DNA from: Sesamum alatum
Taxonomy: Eukaryota; Streptophyta; Magnoliopsida; Lamiales; Pedaliaceae
NCBI GenBank assembly: GCA_034509735.1
Contig: JACGWO010000001.1
Span: 31,437,966-31,501,965, forward strand
Length of the DNA stretch: 64,000 nt
Reading direction: 5' to 3'
Below are positions 20,387 through 30,118 of the stretch, piece after piece (the first letter of the stretch is position 1; each line of letters opens with the position of its first letter). The notes under the pieces were generated by a model. It did not search any database, was not told where the DNA came from, and saw nothing but the letters and a program-made list of their open reading frames with translations. Both the position numbers and the translations under genes were made by a program.

Positions 20387-22364
20387 TGAAAGAAATTGTG
20401 GATCGTCCCGGGAAAAGCGCGAATGCGGAAGCACGGTATAATTAAAATTAAATATGGAATTTAAACATGCTTTTAAATTAAAACACGTTTCAAAGGGTGT
20501 GCCTTTGAAATTTCCCGGGCGTTCGGTGTATCTCATGAACGAATAACACAAAATAAATCATGGAGGCCATAGGGTTGGAAATTAAAGAGAGGACGAAAAA
20601 TTAAAACGAGACCTACCCGTTGTCGTTTTCGTCTTCAACGGCTACAAGCGTTGTTCCCCGTTTTGCACCAAGATCTCGTCTTTGAGACCCTCTAAATCGT
20701 GACACACGATCCACCCACGTATCTTGCACGTCGTGCTAGCAACGAACAAGTTTATGTTTTGGAGTGGATAAATCAATAACACATTATTGATTAATGGTAT
20801 TGATTCATCAAGTTCTTAATGTTCCAAGAACAGAAAGAACCAAGAAAATATTTCTTGGAGAGGGAGAGAGAATCGGACGAGAGAGAGGGAGAGAGAATCC
20901 GTGTGTGTGTGTTGTAGTGTGTGTGTTGGAGTTTCATCATCCTTCAACTTGTAGGATGCTAGGGGTTTATATAGAAGAGGAGTCTAATCCTCTTTAAACT
21001 CCTCTTTCAAGAACTCTATTTTGACTAGGACTTTGACTAGTCCTAGTCAAAGTAGTGTTTTGACCTAGTCAAAACAATCCTAGCCATCCATCTCTCCCAT
21101 TCATCTCACCGTTGATTTAATTTAATTTAATGGAATATTTAAAACCTATTTAAATATTTTCAAGAGGCTAAAATAAATATAAATATTATTTAAGCCCATT
21201 AAATAAATCCCTTTGATAAATCTAATTTATAAATTTAATTCCTTATATCTAATAGAAGGAATTATTTCTCCAAGAAAAAAATAAAGGACCCGATTAAATT
21301 CAATTTAATCATTCCTTCACTTCAATATTTAATTCCTAATTAAATATCTAAATGTGTGTGGATAGTGTGTGACTCTTTAGGTTCACCTTTCAGCTAGACT
21401 TGGTCGGATTCCTAGAATCCTTCCGTTACCATGGGTGGCCATCTAGCAACGGTCCATGGCACTAGAGACTAGGTGAAATATTCAGGGATGAACATTTAGG
21501 CTCTAACAGTACACTTGTCCTTCTGTCTTCGGTCTCATCACTTAGAGTCTAGGGCACGGATAATGCAGGTACCCATTTTGGACCTAAGTGTCGGTCTGTC
21601 CTCACTAAACGCCGCAAGGGAATCCTTCCCTTCTGTTCAGTTACTGTGGCCACAGATTTTAGGGACAAGACACAGAGCATACATGAGACTCAACTGTCAA
21701 TACCTATTGGCAGGAGAAAGATCCTTTCTTGGAAACTACTGTCACTTTGTACACCAGAACTGTACTAGACATGGCTTATGACTACCAAAGAGAATTCTGG
21801 CAATCTCTCACCATATCTAAGATACAGCCCTAACGTACAGGTAAACTGAGCAATTCCTCAAGTCAAAGGACTTGGCCTGTACCGTTGGAACCGGGAATAC
21901 ACGTCATACCTTGTTGACCATACTCAAGGTCCTCCGTAAGACGGTTCCCGCGAGTCACCTCAGTCAGCTGCGTCCTAGCATGCTAACCCACTAACACTGC
22001 TTAGACGACCCTCGTCACCCGTCGATGAAACACGACAGCAGGTGCTTAGTGCAAGTCTCAAATGGAATCCCGGTACCCATTTTCGGGATTCCTTGACTTG
22101 GAGATTTCCGGACTGATTCGGGAAGACTGATTCCATGGACCTACCTCCAAGCGTAGTCCCAGTCCCCGAAATTGATTCTCAGTCCGTGGGCTTTGTTTGC
22201 GTAGTGAACAGATATGGAAAACAAATATAAGTGAACACAAACAAAGTGATGCCAAATGAAATTCACTTCTTTATTCATTAATGATTTATCAAACACCTGA
22301 AATTGTCTAGACATAGGTTAAATATTCCTGCCAAAATTGGCTTACATGGTCACCTATTCTAACA
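20387..22364 (-). repeat. Family A2 LTR (L3), 3' LTR of E3
   Basis: 1978 bp, TGAAAGAAATTGTGG...TATTCTAACA, minus orientation, followed by the polypurine tract at 22365-22379. The U5 hairpin TTTCAAAGG / GTGTG / CCTTTGAAA is at 20489-20511. Confidence 0.9.
20966..21072 (-). promoter_or_regulatory. LTR L3 U3 promoter: five W-boxes and TATA box
   Basis: Five W-box cores at 21021-21072, with TATATAAA (reverse complement at 20966-20973) downstream on the minus strand. Confidence 0.55.
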
Positions 22365-22379
22365 ATCTCCCACTTGACC
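22365..22379 (-). promoter_or_regulatory. Polypurine tract of E3
   Basis: GGTCAAGTGGGAGAT on the minus strand between the RNase H stop and LTR L3. Confidence 0.75.
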
Positions 22380-23996
22380 TTTAAAGCCAATCACCCATAT
22401 GCCTAATCCCCATCTTCTCAAGATGTTGCGTATGAGCACTCTGCGACATAGGCTTTGTCAGCGGGTCTGCTGTGTTGTCTGCTGAGTTGACTCGGTCCAT
22501 CCGAACGTCACCTCTTCCTACCATTTCTCTAAGAAGATGGTAGCGTCTAAGAATGTGTTTTGGAACGGTGATGAGATCTCGGTTCCTTTGCTTGCGCTAT
22601 TGCACCGTTGTTATCACAGAAGATGACAACAGGCTCGGCGATGCTAGGCACCACACCCAACTCTTGGATGTAGTTTCTCATCCAAACCGCTTCCTTAGCA
22701 GCTTCTGAAGCTGCTATGTATTCAGCCTCAGTGGTGGAGTCAGCAGTGGTTGCTTGCTTGGAACTTTTCCAAGCCAATACTCCTCCGTAGAGTTTGAATA
22801 CATACCCCGATTGAGACTTGGCATCATCGTCATCAGACTGGAAGCTAGCGTCGCTAAAGCCTTCCAGAATTAGTTCTCCATTGCCATAGACTAGGAACAT
22901 TTCCTTAGTCCTCCTTAGGTACTTAAGGATGCCCTTAACGGCATTCCAATGTGCCTCTCCTGCACAGGACTGATATCTGCTAGTCACGCTTAAAGCGTAT
23001 GCAATGTCAGGCCTGGTGCAGTGGACCGCATATTGGATGCTGCCTACGGCAGAAGCATAGGGGATGACTTTCATCTTTTCAAGTTCCTCATCAGTCTGCG
23101 GGGACTGTTTCTTTGGATAACTTGATCCCATGCCTCATTGGAAGGAATCCTCGTTTGGAGTTGTCCATTCGATATCTCTTTAGGACTTTCTCCATATACG
23201 AGTTTTGGGTGAGCCCTAACATCCTTTTAGATCTGTCCTGACAATCTGGATGCCTAGGATGTAGGACGCTTCACCCAAGTCCTTCATGGAAAACTTGGTT
23301 GACAGCCATGCTTTCGTGTTTCCTAACATTCTGACGTCATTTCCAATGAGCAGAATGTCATCCACGTAAAGCACTAGGAACACTATGGAGCTCCCACTGA
23401 CCTTCTTGTATACACAAGGGTCGGATTCGTTTTTGATGAAGTCATAACCCCGTATTACTTCATCAAATCGAATGTTCCAACTTCGGGAGGCTTGTTTGAG
23501 GCCATAGATGGACTTTTGGAGACGACAGACCTTCTGTTCTTCTCCAGTGACCGTGAAACCCTCCGGCTGATCCATATAGATCTCTTCTTCAACGAAACGT
23601 TGAGGAAGGCCGTTTTCACGTCCATCTGCCATATTTCATAGTCATACCATGCTGCTATGGCAAGCAGGATCCGAATGGACTTAGCCATGGCTACTGGCGA
23701 GTAGGTATCCTCAAAATCGACCCCGGGTCGTTGAGTGTATCCCTTAGCTACAAGCCTAGCCTTAAAGGTTGTGACTTCTCCATCAACGCCGAGTTTGCGC
23801 TTGTAGACCCACTTACAGCCCACTGGCTTAACACCTTTCGGTGGATCTAAAAGTCTCCAAACTTGGTTCTCGCTCATGGAGTCCATTTCGGTCTTCATGG
23901 CCTCAAGCCATTTCCCGGAGTCGATGTCAGACATCGCTTCCCCGTATGTCTTAGGATCGTTATCCAGAAGATCGGTCGCACTTAGAAACCCATATC

Positions 23997-24815
23997 TCAC
24001 TGGAGGTCTGGATTCTCTAGTGGACCTACGGAGGACGGGAACGTCAGTGGTGACTGTAGGCGCTGATGTATCGGAGCCGGCGGTTCAGGGGCCGGGACTG
24101 GCCTTTCTTGAGGTTGTCCTTCATGCCTAGCATGTTGGACTTCTCTAGGTTGGTCAGCCCTCCGTGCGTTAATCCTAAATCCTCTTGGTGAGGTTTCCGC
24201 GGCTATTTCTGATGGTTGAGTTCCATCACTTGATTCCTCAAGGATCAGCTCATCAGGTTGGATATCCTCCGGGAAGCCTTGCTCCAAGAATACTGCATTC
24301 CTTGAAACAAATACCTTTTGTTCCAAAGGGTCATAAAAGTAATAACCCGCAGTTTCTCTAGGGTATCCAACGAACCTGCATAAGCTAGACCTGGATTCTA
24401 GCTTATCTCCCACTAACCTCTTGACGTATGCGGGGCTACCCCACACTTTCAAGTAGTTGTAGGACGCAGGCTTGCCGTGCCATATCTCATATGGCGTTTG
24501 GGTCAATGCACTGGTAGGCGCCAAATTCAACAACTTGGCTGCCGTTTCTAATGCATAACCCCAAAATGATAAGGGCAATTTGGTAAAACTCATCATGGAT
24601 CGAACCATGTCCAACAGGGTTCGGTTCCTCCTTTCAGAGATGCCGTTTAACTGTGGTGTTCCGGGAGGTGTCCATTCTGATATTATACCATGTTCTTTTA
24701 GATAATCAAGGAATTCGGCACTAAGGTATTCACCACCTCGGTCTGATCGTAGGACTTTAATTTTGCAGTTGGTCTGGTTCTCCACTTCAAGTCTGAATTC
24801 TTTAAAACCTCTCAA
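23997..24815 (-). pseudogene. E3 integrase C-terminal part and linker
   Basis: 272-residue open frame. It holds SDRGGEYLSAEFLDYLKEHG and NGISERRNRTLLDMVRSMM from the catalytic core, the complete TAAKLLNLAPTSALTQTPYE block missing in the family B copy, KPASYNYLKVWGSPAYVKRL, and the linker to RT. The frame is lost within the Pro-rich linker (near 24070) by a 1-nt change. The upstream part of the core is in another frame (24802-25239). Confidence 0.8.
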
Positions 24816-25909
24816 GAGCTTCAGACTTGTACCTCATTAGGTAAACATAACCATACCGTGAATGATCATCGGTGAAGGTTATGAAGTAGGAGAACCCACC
24901 TCGAGCCTGCGTCCTTAGTGGTCCACATACGTCTGTATGGACCAAGTCCAACAGACCCGTGGCAAGCCTGCTTTGACCTACAAAGGGCTTCTTGGTCATT
25001 TTCCCTCTTAGACAAGATTCACAAGTTGGTAGATCGCTCAAGTCCCCAACCTCTAGGTTCTTTGAGTCTACCAACCTTTTCATCCTATCTTGGGATATGT
25101 GACCTAGCCTAGCGTGCCACAGACGTGCGTTCCCGTTATTATCTAATTTTCCGTTTGTGTTGAGTGTTAAGAACGAAATTCGTCTGTTGCAAGATATAGA
25201 GCCCGTTGTGCAATGTACCAAGTAGATGAGCAATTCCACACCTCATCAAATAAAAGCAATTTTTATTGATTCTGAACTCATAACTACTATTGTCCAACAA
25301 TGGAATGGAAATGATGTTCTTAATCATACTAGGTACAAAATAAACCTGCTCTAATTCTATGCTAATGGTATCACTAATCACTAAAGTGGCGGATCCTACT
25401 GCTTCTGCGAGATGGCCTTGCCATTTCCAAGCTTCAGGATCATGTCCCCGCTACTTAGTTTTCTGCTTCTTTTTCAGCACCTGCAAATCATTGCAAATGT
25501 GAGCTCCACAGCCGGTATCTAATACCCAAGAGGCAGAATTAGTGACCATATTAACCTCAATCACATATATACCTTGGTTTGAGAAGAGTTTGGGGCACTC
25601 TCTCTTCCAATGCCCTTTCTCACGGCAGTTGATACATATGTCATATGCCTTTGACTGTTGCTTGGAGACAACCTTTCCCTTTCTTTGCCTTTCCCCTCTT
25701 TGGCAATGGGAACACTCTGAGTGTTCGTAGCTGCTATGACGGCTTTTCCCTTCCCCTTCTTCTTTTTCCAGCGTCCGGCACCCTTGCCTTTCGTCTTGGA
25801 AGTTGAAGCACCTCCAAACAATACCAAAGGCGTGGACTTCTTAGTCGTTGCGTCGTATTGCACCAACATATTGATCAACTCATGAATGCCCTTCTCAAGT
25901 GCATTCATG

Positions 25910-26434
25910 TTATAGTTGACGATAAATTGGTCGAAGGAGGGTGGGGAGTGACTGAAGGATCACATCTATGTACGTTTCGTTATCGAGACCTGCCTTTAGG
26001 TCCTCGAGCTTTTCCACTAGGGTAAGCATTTTAACCCCATGCTCTTGTACAGAGGATCCTTCTGTCATTTTAGTTCCAAAGAACGCCTTGGTCGCGACAT
26101 ACCTAGTATGCCGGTCCGGGACTGCATAGCAATCCTTAAGGCGAGCCATAATGGAAGGGACATCGTCTAGCCTTTCATATTGCTTCTGAATCTCATTGGT
26201 CATCGAAGCAAGTATGACGCTACGGACCTTCCGGTTATCCTTATGCCAAGTCTCGAACGTCTCACGTTCTTCTGGCGTGGATCCTTCCGGCAAGGTCCTA
26301 GGGAGAGGCTCGTCCATGACGTAGCCTTGGTTCTCGTAATCTAGGACTATCCTGAGATTGCGCAACCAGTCGTTGTAATTTGTTCCATTGAATTTGTTTG
26401 TCTCAAGAATGGTTGATAGTGGGTTCTTAGACAT
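25910..26434 (-). pseudogene. E3 Gag N-terminal part
   Basis: From ATG 26434: MSKNPLSTILETNKFNGTNY, DWLRNLRIVLDYENQGYVMDE, LPEGSTPEERETFETW and KQYERLDDVPSIMARLKDCY, to a frameshift near 25945 where one extra G disrupts PSFDQFIVNYN. The open frame extends upstream of the true start to 26524, but that part is leader sequence conserved at DNA level in all copies. LPEGS and NRKVRS mark subfamily A2. Confidence 0.8.
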
Positions 26435-28270
26435 TTTAAATCTATATTTAGAAAACAACGCGCGATCAGCAGAAAATAAAGACGGTGGTTTGATGAAATA
26501 ATTAAATGCTTGGTCTTTAGTCATTTAATCCTCCCACTATTTTATACGAAAACACGGTACTCTCAAACGTGATTTTCGGGAAATCCTTTCCTAGTGGGCT
26601 TGGGATCCACAGCGATTTTTTCCCATACCCCGCTTTTACGATTCGCATGGAAAAGATCCTGTGGGAGGTATTCCATACCATTCTCGTTCCACGAGATTCC
26701 CAAGATTATTGCCTCACCCTTTTGCATGATCCCGAGGACTCCAAGCGAATCATGCTAATTGGGCGTTAGACCCGACCCAATCGACCGAGCCACAGACCCA
26801 CTAGTACCCCCACGACTCGTGAGACAGGTAACAGCAGCCCATTTTTCGTTCATGACATAGTGCAGCTTCTTTTTAAGTACAATAACGTGCCACGACTCGT
26901 GAGACCACGCTATTGACCTAAAACAGCTTCCTCACTGTGCCATGGATTGGAAGGCATGGACAAACTCCTAGAGTTCATGTCCACTTTATCTAGGGTCTAA
27001 TATTTCAACATTGGTCCAACCAATGTGAGAGTAGTGAATGACCGAGATCTCATAATATATATGCATGCATCCATCCATAATGCATAAATAAAATCCATCC
27101 ATAGCAGTTATATGATAAATAAAAGCCATTCATCCATCATAATAACCACATGCAAAATTAAAGCCTAGCACGCCCCTGTTGGATGATCACGAGCCCAAAT
27201 CCTATGCGACCCACTGAGCCCGCAGTGGATCTATGGTCAATCTAGGGTCGGTCCTATACTATTACAATAATAGTAACCCAATCATCATGCTGATGGGCCT
27301 TGGTCTCTTTTCCTCTTTCTTCACTTCATGGAAAATGCCAAGGGACCTCCGGTCTGGGCTCTCCATGTGGTCCTTCCTTCTTCTCCACCAATTACAAAAA
27401 GAAACCTCACTCCTAGTCTACTCTCATTACATATTAAAAAATAGAAACCCCAGCGAAAACCCGGGGGGAGTACATAAGGAGGGAGGTAGAATGCCTTATT
27501 ATTCCAAGGCAACTAGAAAGAGAGAAGGAGAAAGCAGTTAAAGAGGCACACAGGCCCAACAGAAAATTAAACCATACATGTGGTCTAGGGCTCGTGATCA
27601 TCCATTTCCATCCAACACACGTAATTACATGATCCAATCACATAATCATAATATTCCAACAACACATGATTTCCAATCATATTAATCCAAGATGAAAATA
27701 AATGAACATGTGCGCAACGTGTGAAAATAAAAAAAATATAAATATTGGTAATATTAATCTTTTTTTTTCGTTTTAGGAAAACCTTTCCTCATTATCTTAA
27801 GTAAAATAACCCCAGGATTCCAAATCCAATTTATTTTACTCCTAAAATAATGTCTTTAGGAACTTAGGAAAAATTGAACCCAAAAAATGATTTTTCAGAA
27901 TTAATTCAAAATTAAAACTGAAAATTAATTTAAAATAAAATAACACTAGGGTTTCAAAACCCTAGCTTCACAACCACCGGCCGCCGCCGCCTGCGGCAGC
28001 CAGCCGGCCGGGCGCGCGCGCAGGCGCTGCCAGGCCGGGCGCGCGCGCGCAGGCCCCTGCCTGCTTGCGCGCGCGCAGGCGCTGCCTGGCCGGGCGCGCG
28101 CGCGCAAGCCCCTGCCTGCTTGCGCGCGCGCGCCTGACCGGCAGCGCACTGCACGGCCTAGCGCATCGGCAGGCCGACGCGCGCGCAGGCTCCTCTTCCT
28201 TGCCCGCGCTGGCTTGCTGGCCGCCGGCCGTGTGCCTGCGCTGTGCGCAGAGCGCGCGCGCAGACGCGCA
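26435..28270 (-). other. E3 5' leader, truncated
   Basis: Leader with CACGACTCGTG palindromes near 26813 and 26891, both inverted-repeat arms (27181-27195 and 27589-27603, a perfect 15-bp match), the telobox palindrome (27946-27965) and the first 300 bp of GC island. It stops at the junction with E4. Confidence 0.75.
27966..28270. repeat. GC-rich island in the E3 leader, truncated
   Basis: About 305 bp of GCGCGC-rich sequence with near-identical GGCGCTGCCTGGCCGGGCGC-type units, ending at the E3/E4 junction. The ORFs over it are artefacts of base composition. Confidence 0.8.
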
Positions 28271-30105
28271 CTGTTCACTATGCAAACAAAGCCCACGGAC
28301 TGAGAATCAATTTCGGGGACTGGGACTACGCTTGGAGGTAGGTCCATGGAATCAGTCTTCCCGAATCAGTCCGGAAATCTCCAAGTCAAGGAATCCCGAA
28401 AATGGGTACCGGGATTCCATTTGAGACTTGCACTAAGCACCTGCTGTCGTGTTTCATCGACGGGTGACGAGGGTCGTCTAAGCAGTGTTAGTGGGTTAGC
28501 ATGCGAGGACGCAGCTGACTGAGGTGACTCGCAGGAACCGTCTTACGGAGGACCTTGAGTATGGTCAGCAAGGTATGACGTGTATTCCCGGTTCCAACGG
28601 TACAGGTCAAGTCCTTTGACTTGAGGAATTGCTGAGTTTACCTGTACATCAGGGCTGTATCTTAGATATGGTGAGAGATTGCCAGAATTCTCTTTGGTAG
28701 TCATAAGCCATGTCTAATGCAGTTCTGGTGTGCAAAGTGACAGTAGTTTCCAAGAAAGGATCTGTCTCCTGTCAATAGGTTTTGGCAGTTGAGTCTCATG
28801 TATACTCTAGGTCTTGTCCCTAAAACTGTGGCCACAGTGACTGAACAGAAGGGAAGGATTCCCTTGCGGCGTTTTAGTGAGGACAGACCGACACTTAGGT
28901 CCAAAATGGGTACCTGCATTTTCCGTGCCCTAGACTCTAAGTGATGAGACCGAAGACAGAAGGACAAGTGTACTGTTAGAGCCTAAATGTTCATCCCTGA
29001 ATATTTCACCTAGTCTCTAGTGCCATGGACCGTTGCTAGATGGCCACCCATGGTAACGGAAGGATTCTAGGAATCCGACCAAGTCTAGTTGAAAGGTGAA
29101 CCTAAAGAGTCACACACTATCCACACACATTTAGATATTTAATTAAGAATTAAATATTGGAGTGAAGGAATGATTAAATTGGATTTAATCGGGTCCTTTA
29201 TATTTCTTGGAGAAATAATTCCTTCTATTAGATATAAGGAATTAAATTGATAAATTAGATTTATCAAAGGGATTTATTTAATGGGCTTAAAATAATATTT
29301 ATATTTATTTTAGCCTCTTGGAAAATATTTAAATAGGTTTTAAATATTCCATTAAATTAAATTAAATCAACGGTTGAGATCAATGGGAGAGATGGATGGC
29401 TAGGATTGTTTTGACTAGGTCAAAACACTACTTTGACTAGGACTTTGACTAGGTCAAAATCCTAGTCAAATTAGAGTTCTTAAAAGAAGGAGTTTAAAGA
29501 GGATTAAACTCCTCTTCTATATAAACCCCTAGCATCCTACAAGTTGAAAGATGATGAAATTCCAACACACACAACACACACACACACTCGGCTCTCTCTC
29601 CCTCCATCTCGTCCGCCCTCTCTCTCTCTCACACTCCAAGAAATTATTTTCTTTGTTCTCTTGTTCTTGGAACATTAGAACTTGATGAATCAATACCGTT
29701 AATTCATAACGTGTTGTTGATTCATCCACTCCAACATATTAACTTGTTCGTTGCTAGCACGACGTGCAAGATACGTGGGTGGATCGTGTATCACGATTTG
29801 GAGGGTCTCAAGAACGAGATCTTGGTGCAAAACGGGGAACAACGCGTGTAGCCGTTGAAGACGAAAATGACAACGGGTAGGTCTCGTTTATTGTTTTTCG
29901 TCCCTTTTAATCTTCTACCCTATGGCCTCCATGATTCTTTTATGTGATTTATTCATGAGATACACCGAACACCGGGAAATTTCAAAGGCACACCCTTTGA
30001 AACGTGTTTTAATTCAAAAGCATGTTTTAAATTCCGCATTTATTTTTTAATTATACCGCGCTTCCGCATTCGCGCTTTTCCCGGGACGATCCACAATTCC
30101 TTTCA
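28271..30105 (+). repeat. Family A2 LTR (L4), 5' LTR of E4, truncated
   Basis: Begins at the CTG of CTGTTCACTATGC, 144 bp into the LTR by comparison with L5, and ends GATCCACAATTCCTTTCA one base before the PBS. CTG (28271-28273) is shared by both sides of the junction with the E3 GC island. Confidence 0.9.
29411..29525 (+). promoter_or_regulatory. LTR L4 U3 promoter: six W-boxes and TATA box
   Basis: TTGAC/GTCAA cores at 29411, 29419, 29433, 29445, 29453 and 29465, the first pair forming TTTTGAC-TAG-GTCAAAA; TATATAAA at 29518-29525. U3 is incomplete upstream but this core is intact. Confidence 0.6.
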
Positions 30106-30106
30106 G

Positions 30107-30118
30107 TGGTATCAGAGC
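30107..30118 (+). promoter_or_regulatory. Primer-binding site of E4
   Basis: TGGTATCAGAGC, complementary to the 3' end of plant initiator tRNA-Met, starting 2 nt after the LTR end. Confidence 0.92.

Larger units (their letters stand above)
22381..26434 (-). pseudogene. E3 gag-pol polyprotein (frameshifted)
   Basis: Near full-length family A2 polyprotein of about 4.05 kb from ATG 26434. All domains are present in order: Gag (26434-about 25700), zinc knuckle CINCREKGHWKREC-type near 25600, protease DTG near 25520, integrase (25239-24150), linker with ETSPRGFRI, RT (about 23850-23130) with [11 protein letters not shown], and RNase H with [17 protein letters not shown]. It is broken by single-base frameshifts near 25945, 25430, 24810, 24070, 23600, 23240, 23112 and 22553. 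Most of these are 1-nt indels, many in short homopolymers. RNase H, RT and integrase stretches are otherwise well preserved, as expected of a young copy. Confidence 0.85.
20387..28270 (-). mobile_element. E3: family A2 copia element lacking its 5' end
   Basis: Complete 3' LTR (20387-22364), polypurine tract, a gag-pol pseudogene and leader up to a break inside the GC island at about 28270. PBS and 5' LTR are missing. The left end lies inside the family B LTR, with GGGTA (20382-20386) as the candidate target-site duplication; its partner was lost with the right end. Confidence 0.85.

Noticed and set aside
28010..28140. Possible CRISPR-like or satellite array in the repeated GC units
   Set aside because: Units are imperfect, of unequal length and lack unique spacers; the sequence is a retrotransposon leader in a plant nuclear genome.
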